Positions 1-11,924 of a stretch of DNA of 64,000 nt are shown piece after piece. Positions within the stretch are counted from its first letter, which is position 1, and each line of letters starts with the position of its first letter. Source of the stretch: Luzula sylvatica (taxonomy: Eukaryota > Streptophyta > Magnoliopsida > Poales > Juncaceae); contig OX326959.1 in NCBI GenBank assembly GCA_946800325.1, positions 14,104,862 to 14,168,861 of the forward strand, in the 5' to 3' direction. Position numbers and translations under genes: made by a program. The notes beneath the pieces are model-generated. The model made no database searches and was not told the DNA's origin. It was given only the letters and a program-made list of their open reading frames with translations.

Positions 1-964
1 GTTTAGAGGACCTAATCGGTCCTAATCTAGAAGATTCAACTACAAACCTCAACGAACCTATAATTCCTATTTCGACTCACAATCCAAATCAAGGTGAATG
101 CAATTTCACTATGGAAGATCTCGGTTTTAAGTTGTTCTAATCAGAAATTGAGAAGGGAGAAGAAATTTATGAAATTAAGAAGGGTGTAGAAGATAAGAGA
201 AGGAAAAAATCAAAGAGAAAAGAGAGAGGTCTGGAAAAATATCAATGAACAACGATGGAAAATTAATCAGAAGAGTGAACAGAAGATTGAACAGAAACTT
301 GAAATGATTTGTGAAAAATAGAGATAAAAAACTCAAAAAAAAAAAAAAAGTGAACAGAAACTTGAACCGATTTGAGAAAAGAGTACGCAAATAACTCAGA
401 AGAGAGAAAGGCAAGAAAATCGAATCGTTTTGTGAAAAATAGCGAGAAAAAAGCTCAGAAAAGTGACCCGAAATTTTAATCGATTTGAGAAAAGTGTGTG
501 CAAATAATTCAGAAGAGAGAGAAGGAACTATTACCTTGTTTGAAGTCTCTAACAGCCTAGCAAACTTCAGATCTAGACTGTACCACAAGCTACATCTGAG
601 ATCCATGTTCTGGGGCAATACTTCCAGGTAGCAGACAAGGATATAAAGGCGGTAAAGAGTTAAGAAGGTGGATTCATTGAAGAACTGAAAGGAGATCTAA
701 TATCTCCATAACTACTCAGAGAAGTATCGCCATGAGAGAATAGGCGGTAGCATAGAAAACCTAAGAGACAATAGTTGAGAAGGTCGAACGAGAAAGGAAT
801 AGACGGAGTAAAATGAAGATGAAATGAAGAGGATAAAATCGCCATGAGAGCTATTCAGCGGTAGAAGATGAAACGAGGAGGAAAGAGGAAAAAGTAAGGC
901 GGCTAAGAGATGAGTAGGTATTTATATCTAGGTTAAGATGAGTAAAGGATTTCATTGTGCGGGA
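1..964. other. Unassigned spacer with diverged tandem repeat
   Basis: I recognise no gene here. Positions of about 295-410 and 420-526 are two diverged copies of a purine-rich unit of roughly 115-120 bp; both contain a GATTTGAGAAAAG-like core and a CAGAAGAGAGA-like end. On the minus strand a short open stretch (about 547-612) ends in a plausible splice donor (AACAAG then GTAATAG), so this could be the start of a gene lying beyond the window edge. The evidence is weak. Confidence 0.3.
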
Positions 965-969
965 TTATC
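965..969. repeat. Target-site duplication of element A, left copy
   Basis: TTATC directly precedes the LTR start and is repeated at 9083-9087 directly after the other LTR. Five bp is the usual duplication for Ty1/copia integrases. Confidence 0.95.
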
Positions 970-1945
970 TGTTGGGGAATATCCCCGGCCCCGGGCCCGC
1001 GCAGCGGATATGTAGGCCCGGTCCGATTCCCCGATTCCCGAGATCACGCCACGACTTCGAGGGTACGATGCAAATAGAAGGTTAGATCCATACCAGTTCC
1101 AAATTGATGGAACACGAAGGGTTGATCGCTGCCTCCTATTCCTTCGGTCACGTTGGTGACTTTACGCGCGTCCCATACCGTGCGTCCTTCACCGTTCGTT
1201 CCCGTTCTTCGATCCTTCGGTTCGATCACAACGGAGAGCCCCAAGTGTTGCTCCTCCACACGTATCCACCTTGAGTCGGAAGACGCCGGACACGGATACA
1301 CCTGCCTAGACGATGTATCGGTGCACTTGCTTGATCTCGATCGATTCTCTATTAATCTCTCTTCGTGCCTTTTCACTCACAAAAGATCAAATCTGAATTT
1401 GCTCTTTTCTTGTGTCTTGGGCAGAATATTGCTTTGAATTACTTCTGAATTCCTTAGTGAAGATGAGAGAGAAAATCCTATTTATACCTAATAGGATAAG
1501 GATTAGCCAAAAGGCATGTATATCCAATATACACCCTTTCACACAGAAAACTGTATGAACCTGTTCAGTATTCTGTCCAGACGAAATTGATAAATTTCTC
1601 TGACAGAAAATCAACCAACACGAAAGTTGTAGATAATCTTATTATCTACACAACCCAATTTGGCCCAGCCCAATTGGAGTTCGTATGCAAAAGTTATGAC
1701 TGTTTTACTAACTGTATGTCATACTGTTGCACCCTTTCGGTATTTCACAGAAACGACACTTATACTTCGTTCATATGAAATATATTTCTACATGAAGGTT
1801 ATAGATAATCTAATTATCTATCTTACCCAATTTGAACCATTCAAATCGGATTTTCCTACTGAAAGATATGGCTACGAATGTACGACTACATTCGTTTATC
1901 CTTGTGTACACTTTTACGGTTGATCCTGAAACTGTATTTCCTTCA
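970..1945 (-). repeat. Element A 3' LTR
   Basis: A 976-bp LTR with TG...CA ends. On the minus strand a TATA box (TATAAATA) lies at 1479-1486. All open frames in it recur unchanged in the other LTR at 8107-9082, which supports near or complete identity. Confidence 0.95.
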
Positions 1946-1960
1946 GTCTCCCACTCAATT
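1946..1960 (-). promoter_or_regulatory. Element A polypurine tract
   Basis: Read on the minus strand, AATTGAGTGGGAGAC abuts the 3' LTR. The same tract precedes the 3' LTR of element B at 38851-38864. It is the expected plus-strand DNA primer site. Confidence 0.85.
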
Positions 1961-2990
1961 TCAGATCTACCTAAAAGGTACTCATGCATATCCAATACGC
2001 ACGATTTTAGAGAATATAGCTCGCGTATCAAATACCAAGCTATGCACATCCTATGTGCCAATTTTATGATCAAGCCCGACTTAGTACGACTCGTTGTGTG
2101 ACCATGTAGGTTCGACTTAACGATGGCAGTAGGTTGTTTCCAATACCTACAAGCTCATGAGCGGGATCTAGTCACTCCATCATAGCTACCCATGTTAAAC
2201 GAATAATGATTGTGATCATTGTGCCTATCTCGAATAGCGGTTACTAGTTCTCTTGTTAGCGATATCCGTTAATCAAAAGGCATGGTAATAGTCATCCTTA
2301 TAATTTGATTAACTACACTTATTCCCCGATTCCGAGTTGAGTTAACAAATTTCAATCGATATTAACCATTAATATCATTGACTGCGGCCGCAGGTTTCGT
2401 TAATCGACTCATCGAGCGGCGCCTAAGAGATATCTCTTCCTTTCGGAATAAACAATTCCTATCTTGGAGACTCACATTGAATTCCGTGTTTCGGACAATA
2501 CCCAATGATGACCCTTTTAACTCCCTGTTACGGTGAGCGTAAGATCATATCAAAGCATTGTGTTACGCACGAAACGCAATCAATGATCCCCTCAAGTTTG
2601 AAGAATCTAAAACCCCATCCGTCGCAAGTCCATCTATAATGACTAAACCATGTCATGGTCTCGCGGCTTCGGTCATATCCAATACATGTAACCTAACATA
2701 TATCTACGTTCCCGATTCGACAAACTCCTTTGTCCCATGATTAGCAAAACATAATCATCTCCTCGGCAAACGTACTAGTGTACGCGTTCAGTCTATTCCC
2801 TTGTAATAGTAATGCTTCTCTCTTAAGCAAACTGACCCGCGACTAGGGATGTTTAGAAATGACACTTTAAGTGTGACGGTTTCGCTGCACATAGTCCTCA
2901 ACCATGTCGACGTCCACACAAGTTCAAATCAAGGTTCATGTAACAATCATATTACACAACCCAGCACACAGTTTTCATATAAGGTGAATG
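1961..2990 (-). other. Element A conserved 3' noncoding region
   Basis: About 1 kb between the gag-pol remnant and the polypurine tract. It is very similar to the 3' noncoding region of element B (about 37830-38850), in sharp contrast to the neighbouring coding remnant. No long open frame reads in the element's sense direction. It may hold RNA signals needed for packaging or reverse transcription, but this is inference. Confidence 0.7.
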
Positions 2991-5900
2991 CATATTAATT
3001 TAAGTAAACAAAATTTTAAAAGGGATGCATTCATATGGACTAAGTATTTGGGTGATACAACGTTTACCTATGGGTATCTCCATACCCATAACCTGCGAGG
3101 ACTATCGTATTAGATAACTACACTCTACTCTCTTCTTCCTCCTCTAGGTATCTCCATACCCATAGTCATCGCATGACAGTCACGCGCGACTAGAGAGAGC
3201 GGTTTTGTAAACGGGTCCGCACGTTCCCGCTAGTGTTAATCATCATCAGGATTGGAACATTTCCAATACCTACGATCACATCTTTTCACAAAATTTCATG
3301 GATCAAATGAAATTTTCTGAGTATTGGCTAGAAGTGGTTGTGACCTCGGCATTTTTGGCTTGTACTATTGCGTCTAACGCAATAAACAACCATAAATCCG
3401 ATAACTCGTGACTACTAGAGTTTGGTCATGTATCCTTGATCCATACCACTTCCTTTTGCGATTAATAACCGCAATATACTCGCCACCGTAAATAGAATCA
3501 TAAACTATTGGTCTTGTGGAACCTTTCCACATAACCGTGTTTTCATTTAAGCAAAACATGTACACACTTTGTGATCGAAAGTCGTGCTACATATTTGGAC
3601 GTGCTTCATCTTTGGAAACTGTTGTTTGTTATAACTCTTTATAACCAACACGTCCTCCACACCATTATAGATAATAAATCCTGAATTCTTTCACAAAGTA
3701 TTCAAGGATAAACTTCACCTCTATCAATACAAATCTCGATGGGTTTTAAATATACATAACCATTATGTATATATTTGTATAACCATTATACAATCACAAG
3801 AGTTAGTCTCATGTAATCGAATTACATTCAAACTCATGTGATTCCCATGAATTTTATTGACGGTGAACTAGACGCTTTATTTGTATGACAGATAGCCACA
3901 TACATATCATGACAGATATAATAGATCCTAACATCAAATGTAAGGCATCATATTATTACTTTTCGCGCTGCTTGATGTCTCACATCGAGCCGTTGAAAAT
4001 TTCTGCCATTCGACATTTCGATTTATCGCCTCCAAGGAGTTTACATGTTGAAAACCATTTTCAACAATATGTCGATATATGTGCTATAACATAGAACGAG
4101 AAACTTTTTAGGTCTATCCTATAGATCTTCACGCTTAATTCATAAGCGGTCTCGTCTAAATCCTTTGTCGTTACAAGAAATATAGCGCAGCTCCCACTAA
4201 CCTTCATGTGTACACAAAGTTTCCATTCGTTTCGACAATTTTATAACAGTTTATAATTTTGTCAAAACGAATATTCCAATTCCGAGAAGCTTTCTCTAAT
4301 CCATCATATGGATCGTTAAAGCGTGCATATCTTATCCCCGATTCTTATGAATCGACAAAACCGTAAGGTTGTGTCAAGTACACATCCTTTCATAAAATTT
4401 CTGTCAAGAAATTCGGTTTTGACATCCATTTGGCCACATCACATAGTCATAATACGCGACCATGGCAAGCAGAATTTCGAGAATGGGAAAGCATGGCAAC
4501 AAGCGAAAACGTTTCTTCATAGTCCGACTATGAATTGCATGAAACTTTTCGCAAAAAGCCTCGCTTTACATATATGCGTATTCCTATCCATGTCGGTTCT
4601 TCATCTTGAAAAACCCACTCACATTTCACGGGTCTAACCTAGAAAGTAATGAAATCAAGTTCTAAACTTGATAATTCACATGGATCGAATCTCAGACTTC
4701 ATGACACCATGTCATGTGGAATCAACTTTTCATAGCATCCTTGTAGGATATCGAATCATCATATGATTGCAATCTATCATCATTAGCCACGATAAATCCG
4801 TATTTACCGGCTTATGATATAGCCTACTTGATCTACGAAAAATTCCTTTGTGTGTTCGACTTGCGTTCATCAACTCTTGATGAACCCATGTCAACTTTCA
4901 TCGGTACAATGTTCATTTTTAAATCACGAACTCTTTCGAGATTTATTCTACTCCCACTAGCCCGCATAGAGAGAAATGGCACCAAGTTCCAAACTTGTGC
5001 GCATCTAGTCCTCCTCCAAGAAGGCATCTCTTCGAGCCACGAAAATCTCATTTTCGTCGGGACGTTTTAACTAATACCCTTTAGTTTCCTTAAGGATAAA
5101 CGAACAATTTCCAGATTTGGGATTGAGTTTAACCGAAACAAATTTCGAAATACACTCACGTCCTCAAATCTGTACAAGTGACAACTTCGGAACCATTCCG
5201 ATCCATATCTCATATGGCGTCTTTTGTACCGATTAGAAGGTTTATGGTTCATATCTTATATGCAACCATTCATTAGTGCCGCTGTCTCAAGGGCGTATCC
5301 CCAAAACATTTTTGGGAGATCCTATTGACTCATCATTTATCGAACCATGTCCAACATGCGTTCATTTCCTCTTTTCGGACACATCTCAATGTTCCGAATA
5401 AAGGCAATCGTGAAACGATTCCACAATCATAAATGATCATCAATATTCATAACTCAAATATCGCCTCTTCGATCCTATCGAAAGGTTTAGCTCAAATACT
5501 CGCCTTCTCGATCCTATCGAAAAGCTTTGATTTTCTTGCTTAGTTGATTTCGTATTTCGTTTTTGAAACTCTTTGAATCTTTCAAAAGTCTCTGTTTCGG
5601 CACGCATTAAATAGATATTTTCATATCTACTTTAACCATCCATAAACTTAACAAAATACCGATAGCCTCCTCTTGCCTCGGAACTTATCGGAACATCATA
5701 TGTAAATATAATTTCCAATAATTCGCTGGATCTTTCTCCAATACTTTGGAGAATGATGCCATTTGTCGTTTTGCCTAATAAATAAGTATTGCATTAATCA
5801 ATCAAATCTAATTCGAATGATTCTAGCATTCCATCACATGGAATCTAGATACGCGTATCTCGTTTATATGGCCAAGACGGCAATGCCAAAAGAAGCAATC

Positions 5901-6650
5901 AACTTCTAGGTTTAATCCTCCTCGGATTTCACCATTCTTTGAGTCACTAGTTTGGACAACTCCTTGTCCGAACTTTCCATTTTGGAAAACATTTTCCCAA
6001 AATACCCTTAGACATACATTTCTTTCGATCCCGCTTTTGAATTACAAGGACATCCACGCATCTATATGCATTGGATTCCACGGAAACTCTGAGCATCTCC
6101 AATTCAAATTTAAATCGCATCATATGCAATTTCGGGATCGACTTATCTATCGAATGCATATGATATTCGGTCACGAACATCAAATCTCGTACCATCAACA
6201 CACGAGTGTTAATCAAAGACCCATAAGGCGTCTCAAAATTAACCTACTCTTTGAGCCGCATTGAGTCATTCAACGCGCTCTAGCTCTTGAAACTATTTCA
6301 TGAGCGTTGTGTTTTACTTTCATATACACCCGAATTCTCAAAACAATTTTGAGAAATTTGCGTCTATACATGCCACCACAAGGCACGTAATATTGTTCGA
6401 TTCCTTCTTAAGTTTATCGAACCCGGCCTTCTCTAAAGCCAAAGCCTCGAGCCCCGAATCTACCATTTCCGTGTCCAACACGTTCCTTTAAGTCTAAGAA
6501 CTATTCTTTGACTATCAAGGTTAATAACGGTAATTCCGACCCAAAAGCCATCTATCATATCGATCTAATCGATATATTTGGTGTTGCTTGAAAACATAAT
6601 TCTAAACGGATGATGAAGATTAATTCCTAACCGTGCGTACTTAATCTATA
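2991..6650 (-). pseudogene. Degenerate copia gag-pol of element A
   Basis: A heavily mutated, full-order copy of the copia polyprotein, seen by comparison with the intact polyprotein of element B. Landmarks on the minus strand are: a gag segment with YHMHSIDKSIP at about 6120-6180; the integrase C-terminal region at about 5200-5340; the VFLEE-like linker at about 4950-5050; a reverse-transcriptase segment around TGGATGTCAAAACCG at about 4370-4430; and an RNase H segment (FCLNENTVMWKGS, where B has FCLNGGAVVWKSS) at about 3460-3560. Stops and frameshifts occur throughout, and no frame longer than about 110 codons survives. No functional protein can be expected. Confidence 0.9.
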
Positions 6651-8093
6651 TGCTTATATGATAATTATATGATAGTGTTATTTTATCGAATCGATAACCC
6701 TCATATCGATACGGGACTCCAAGTCCATAACACTCAAGATCCATATATCACGATCCTCCCATAAGTTGCTTTGGCAGACGAATGGGATCTCGCTATTTAG
6801 GTAGGATTATATCCAATCGCATCCAATGCGACTCTTGAACCTTTATAGGATTTCGGTGATGAATCGTATCCAATACAATCCCAGTTCCGTGTGTGCATCC
6901 TATCTATGCCCCGAACTTCCAATCAAGTCGGCTTTGGCCTCAACCCTTACTGGCTAGAACGGTTAAGTCACAACCATACTCATCGTATCGTTCAAATAAA
7001 CTACTAATAAGTCGGCTTTGGCCTTAACCCTTATCAGTCCCTATTTAACGCTTGCCACCCCGTCGATGACTACAATAACCCATGTCGGCTTTGGCCTTAA
7101 CCCATGTGAGACGTAGTACCGATCATAGTGGTTGTGAATATGGAAGGCATTTCCATGACTTAAATATTATGAGGGATCATGCCATTGCACGTTTCTAAAT
7201 CCGTGACATAATCCAATTATATCACTATCACAAGATTTTCATAAATGCATATGTATTTATTTGGGAGTCTAATTATTCTAAATAATTATCTAATTATATG
7301 CTAGTATGATTGATGCCGATCAAATCGATATAAAGAACTCAATATTCCAAGTTGTGTAGCCAAAGTTATCACGAAAACAAAATCAGCAACCAGAAACCAG
7401 TCCGTTGTAACGCAACATAGTCCGTTACAACGGACCTCCAGTATTCTTGGCATTCCGTTACAACGGAAGTCCAGTCCGTTACAACGCTATTTATTTCGGA
7501 GTTTGGCCAAATTTTGCCAGAAACATGTCTGTTACAACGCAACCTAGGTCCGTTACAACGCTATTTTCTGCAAACTTTCGTCCAAATTTCCAGAGACCCG
7601 TCCGTTACAACGCAACATACAGTCCGTTACAACGGACAAACTGTGTAGAGCTCCGTTACAACGGACCCAGTCCGTTACAACGGACTCCAATAGACACCCT
7701 AGGCATCCCCGCAACCTCGTATCAGATACAAGGTCCGTTACAACGGACTCCAAGTCCGTTACAACGGAATATGCAGTTTTCACGGTCCTCCTCACACCCC
7801 CGCATCCTATACAGGGTCCGTTACAACGGACACCAAGTCCGTTATAACGGACTATGCGATTTTTGAACTGCTGTTTTCGCTCGTTTCCAAAACGATCAAT
7901 CATGAAACCTTTTCACGATTATTCCTAGATACTCTCAATCAACTATTGATCGATCTCTAGCGAATTTCACTTGTGATTTTAATGGAATTTGACATTCTTA
8001 ATATGTAACATCATGCAAACGGGTACGAACTTTGATAACCCGTGCGTATATCTAATATACGACTATGATTCGACCCTCGAATCGATGGCGATC
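6651..8093 (-). other. Element A 5' leader
   Basis: A leader of about 1.4 kb between the primer site and the gag remnant. The part nearest gag (about 6900-7200) matches the leader of element B and carries three spaced copies of GTCGGCTTTGGCC (6927, 7011, 7084). Element B has two copies of a related unit at 33240 and 33315. The part at 7401-7852 is an array not found in B. There is no convincing sense-strand open frame. Confidence 0.7.
7401..7852. repeat. Fourteen near-palindromes arranged as seven pairs
   Basis: Fourteen copies of a near-palindrome, best form TCCGTTACAACGGA, start at 7401, 7421, 7453, 7475, 7528, 7549, 7601, 7623, 7652, 7671, 7734, 7755, 7817 and 7839. Within a pair the starts are 19-22 bp apart; pairs are 51-83 bp apart. 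Five copies lack the final GA, one copy has TCTGTT, one has GT and one has AT in the centre. Each full copy holds two inverted AACGG cores, the core bound by plant R1R2R3-MYB factors (MSA element) and other MYBs. The array lies in the element A leader, roughly 250-700 bp downstream of the 5' LTR. Its function is unknown. Confidence 0.95.
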
Positions 8094-8105
8094 GCTCTGA
8101 TACCA
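8094..8105 (-). promoter_or_regulatory. Element A primer-binding site
   Basis: On the minus strand TGGTATCAGAGC follows the 5' LTR after one base. It is complementary to the 3' end of initiator methionine tRNA, the usual primer of plant copia elements. Confidence 0.95.
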
Positions 8106-8106
8106 C

Positions 8107-9082
8107 TGTTGGGGAATATCCCCGGCCCCGGGCCCGCGCAGCGGATATGTAGGCCCGGTCCGATTCCCCGATTCCCGAGATCACGCCACGACTTCGAGGG
8201 TACGATGCAAATAGAAGGTTAGATCCATACCAGTTCCAAATTGATGGAACACGAAGGGTTGATCGCTGCCTCCTATTCCTTCGGTCACGTTGGTGACTTT
8301 ACGCGCGTCCCATACCGTGCGTCCTTCACCGTTCGTTCCCGTTCTTCGATCCTTCGGTTCGATCACAACGGAGAGCCCCAAGTGTTGCTCCTCCACACGT
8401 ATCCACCTTGAGTCGGAAGACGCCGGACACGGATACACCTGCCTAGACGATGTATCGGTGCACTTGCTTGATCTCGATCGATTCTCTATTAATCTCTCTT
8501 CGTGCCTTTTCACTCACAAAAGATCAAATCTGAATTTGCTCTTTTCTTGTGTCTTGGGCAGAATATTGCTTTGAATTACTTCTGAATTCCTTAGTGAAGA
8601 TGAGAGAGAAAATCCTATTTATACCTAATAGGATAAGGATTAGCCAAAAGGCATGTATATCCAATATACACCCTTTCACACAGAAAACTGTATGAACCTG
8701 TTCAGTATTCTGTCCAGACGAAATTGATAAATTTCTCTGACAGAAAATCAACCAACACGAAAGTTGTAGATAATCTTATTATCTACACAACCCAATTTGG
8801 CCCAGCCCAATTGGAGTTCGTATGCAAAAGTTATGACTGTTTTACTAACTGTATGTCATACTGTTGCACCCTTTCGGTATTTCACAGAAACGACACTTAT
8901 ACTTCGTTCATATGAAATATATTTCTACATGAAGGTTATAGATAATCTAATTATCTATCTTACCCAATTTGAACCATTCAAATCGGATTTTCCTACTGAA
9001 AGATATGGCTACGAATGTACGACTACATTCGTTTATCCTTGTGTACACTTTTACGGTTGATCCTGAAACTGTATTTCCTTCA
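8107..9082 (-). repeat. Element A 5' LTR
   Basis: A 976-bp LTR that would drive transcription leftward. A TATA box lies at 8616-8623 (minus strand). The sequence matches the LTR at 970-1945 throughout as far as I could compare by eye. Confidence 0.95.
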
Positions 9083-9087
9083 TTATC
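9083..9087. repeat. Target-site duplication of element A, right copy
   Basis: TTATC, identical to 965-969. Confidence 0.95.
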
Positions 9088-9333
9088 AAGTTCAAATCTC
9101 TTAAATCCCAGGAGTTTATAGTGATGGACAGTCCAGAATTTCATTTTCTGGAAGATGTAAAGTTCTGTAAGTTTAATTTGTTAATATAAGTGTCAAATAG
9201 AGGTATTTAGGAGTAGTATTTTATAAAAATTAGGGCAAATACCTCTAGCTTGTATTAAATGAATTAATATTAATAAAATATAATAGAAGTAGGGCATAAG
9301 AACCTACTCTATTTTCCTCAACAAAAAAAAAAA

Positions 9334-9403
9334 AATCGAGCACACGCTTTGCAAAACATAGATTCTACGGCTAATGCAATCGACTTGACTCACGCGGAAT
9401 AGA
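9334..9403 (-). pseudogene. Fragment of RAD52-like exon 4
   Basis: On the minus strand this stretch reads as a decayed copy of part of exon 4 of the RAD52-like gene at 14194-14340. The shared segment covers the codons for ALA-ES-FCKACARF, and TTTTGCAAAGCGTGTGC is conserved in both. It is preceded by the same GAGTCAAGT and has a short internal deletion. It ends in an A/T run and has no open reading frame. It is either a stray duplication or a captured fragment. Confidence 0.7.
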
Positions 9404-9404
9404 C

Positions 9405-9830
9405 TGATACTTGGTTCCACGTCACAAATTTATTTGATGAATTTTAGAATTAAATTTCTAAAAATAATACTACCAAATTTTGTATGTTTTATAATATTAC
9501 ATATTAAGTTATTATTATTAAATATATAAAATCTTCATCCTCTGTTGCATTCAAATTTGATTACGTAAATTTTATGTGAAATAATAAACAATTGAACAGT
9601 ATTAGTCTGGTATTAATCTATTTAATAATAATCCACATCATTAATATATGATGATGTGATTTTCTTAAAATGTTTAAAACATTGTGTAAAATAATTCACT
9701 CTAAAAATGTTCTAAAAAATATGTATAAAAAAGTAATTATTAATCAATAATCTAAATTTTGCCACAAATTATAATCTAATAGTCTAAATGAATTTGATGA
9801 TGTGACACAAAAAAATTGTACTGAGTTGAG
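9405..9830. repeat. Dispersed AT-rich repeat, copy 1
   Basis: This AT-rich stretch is similar, with many small differences, to about 44050-44480. Shared features are a run of TTTTATAATATTACATAT, a CATTCAAATTTGATTA-like stretch and a GATGATGTG(A/G)(T/C)TTTCT segment. Copy 2 lies inside the sequence following the Helitron-type terminus at 43209, so this may be a remnant of the same family. Confidence 0.5.
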
Positions 9831-9899
9831 TCCAAAATAAAAATGTGAATAAATTAGTATTATTATTATATGTTTTTTTTATATAAAAAAACAATATTA

Positions 9900-11520
9900 T
9901 AATGTTCTGATGTTGAATCGTATCTGTTTGCAGCTCAACGTAAGATAAAAATAAGTTATGGGTCCATGGCAAATACTCATTACAAATTAGTGAACAACCC
10001 TCGAGACGATTGTGAAAACTTTAAAAACTAAGTAAACCTTGTTGATATCCCTAGGCCCATACAGAGACGAGTTAAAAAAAATAGGCCTAGATCAGCCTAT
10101 TTACAAATACAAATGCACCCTACCGAAATTTAAAATATCAAAACTCCTCGTATTTATGATAAATACAAAAATGATATCAAAAGTTGGATTTTGTGGGAAT
10201 CAAATTTCTAAATAGGACTATCATATCATTCACTTGTAATGGAAAGTTGAGCAAATTCATGTGATTATGATGTTTTTTTTAATAACAAAAGCGTGTTACA
10301 GAAATTATGAATTGTTAGCTTAATGAACGCCGTGTGATAATTAAAAAAAGGACTTCTTTTTCCAATTACGTATTTATTCCTTTTGAATTGTAAATATCAT
10401 ATTTATCCTTACTAAATACAATCAATATCGAAATTATTCCTACTAAAATTTATATAATATCAAATTTGTCTTTACTCGTCAAGTTAACATGAGATTAAAC
10501 AATCAAATGGTCACATAATCTAATTAGTCGAGTTTTTGACACAATATAAAAAAAATATCAGTAACAACAAGCGACAGTCTTTTGGATGTCGTTAAATAAA
10601 ACATTAGATTATATAAGGACAAGCGACAGTCTTTTGGATGTCGCTAAAATGATTTAACAATTTTTTTTATTGTGTTTTTTGTTATAATTGCGAGAAATCT
10701 AACTGAAGAACAGAGAAGATCATATAAGGACCATTATGCCTAGCAAAAGAAGATCATATAAGGATCATAAAATGATTTAACAAGTTTCTGTAAAATTGAA
10801 ATTACACCATTTGTTGTAGTTGTAATTAAAGTTATTAAACCCTAAATTCTACCTAGCAAAAGAAGATTGAAGGGGCAATAGCCTCGATCTAAGTGTGGTT
10901 TTTTTATTGGCAATTTGATCTAGTTTTTTTTTTGTGTGTGTGACTTATTTGGAATTCTCTTGTTCGCATTTTGATCTTAGAATCCAGAATCATTTTAACA
11001 ATTTCCATTATGAAAGATTTACATATTGATCCTTTCAAAAAATCCAAAATATTATTTATCAAGTGTTATGATGATGAACCGTATTTATTTGTAATTTACA
11101 ATAACACAAAAAATAAGTTATGGCAAATACAACCAACTACAAATGTGAACAACATCAAACCAATTGCAAAAAATCCTAAAACTATTTAAAACATCGATAA
11201 TATTTCTAGATGCAGGTCCATGAAGAGACAAGTTAAATAAATCTAGGCCCAGGTTGGCCTTTTTACAAGACAAAACTTCATATGCCCCCTTCTAAAATTT
11301 ATAATATCAAATAAACTCCTTATATTTACCGTATGATATCAAAACTTGGATTTTGATTTTTGAGCGAATCATATTATTAATGCCAAGACTCACACCTTTT
11401 TTTATGGTCATCAAATTTCTAAATATGATATGTTAAGTTTAGCAAAGTCATGTGATTTGTAATTTTTATTTTTATTCATAATAAAAGCATGTTATGAAAA
11501 TTATAAATTGTAGCTTATTT
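9900..11520. repeat. Diverged direct duplication (about 9900-10340 and 11075-11520)
   Basis: Two copies of a segment of roughly 440 bp run in the same orientation about 1.2 kb apart. Shared blocks include AAAATAAGTTATGG, TAGGCCCA with nearby GAGACAAGTTAAA-like sequence, and an AATTGTTAGCTTA/AATTGTAGCTTA block. The spacer between them (about 10550-10650) has two copies of a unit containing the hairpin GCGACA...TGTCGC, starting near 10570 and 10622. No coding capacity was recognised. Confidence 0.55.
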
Positions 11521-11924
11521 AATGTTGTGTAATATTTAAAAAAAGTAAGAAGTCTTGTATGTACAAAAATTAAAAAAATATGTTAAAAACTTCATGTATT
11601 TCTTAAATTTATTTTTTGAGTTCCGTTATGTGGACATGAGAAATCAGAGAATATCAAATGAATCATCTACTATTCTAAGCATTTGTCATTGAAGAACTAT
11701 TATCATCAATGGCTTACGGGGAGAGAGAAGATTAAAGTAATCATTCTATACTTTCATTAATTAATAAGAAAGAATACATTTTGCAATTTGAAAAGGAGGA
11801 CCTAAAAGGGTTAAGAAAGGAAACACTTGCTCAATGTTCTTTTTTACAACAGGTTTCAAAAAGCAGTCAAAACATTTTAAACCGGATTTGACTGTTTCTT
11901 ATTTCAACCCTAAAAACATTTTAG

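Larger units (their letters stand above)
970..9082 (-). mobile_element. Ty1/copia LTR retrotransposon, non-autonomous (element A)
   Basis: This is an 8113-bp LTR retrotransposon read on the minus strand. Its two 976-bp LTRs (970-1945 and 8107-9082) look identical by eye. TTATC flanks both ends as a 5-bp target duplication. A primer-binding site and a polypurine tract sit in the correct places inside the LTRs. The LTRs are related to, but clearly different from, those of element B at 31873-39841. The whole gag-pol is present only as badly mutated remnants, so the element cannot make its own proteins. Identical LTRs mean insertion was recent, so the dead coding region was probably inherited by a copy mobilised in trans. 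Its leader also holds a 14-copy near-palindrome array that is absent from B. Confidence 0.95.

Noticed and set aside
2558..2740. A 60-codon frame shared by element A and, antisense, by element B (38070-38252)
   Set aside because: Non-ATG start, antisense to both elements, and located in a region that is conserved at DNA level anyway.
7401..7852. Could the repeat array be a CRISPR array or a gene?
   Set aside because: The host is a plant nucleus, units are near-palindromes with irregular spacers, and the frames through it (7447-7866, 7553-7903) are by-products of the repeat.
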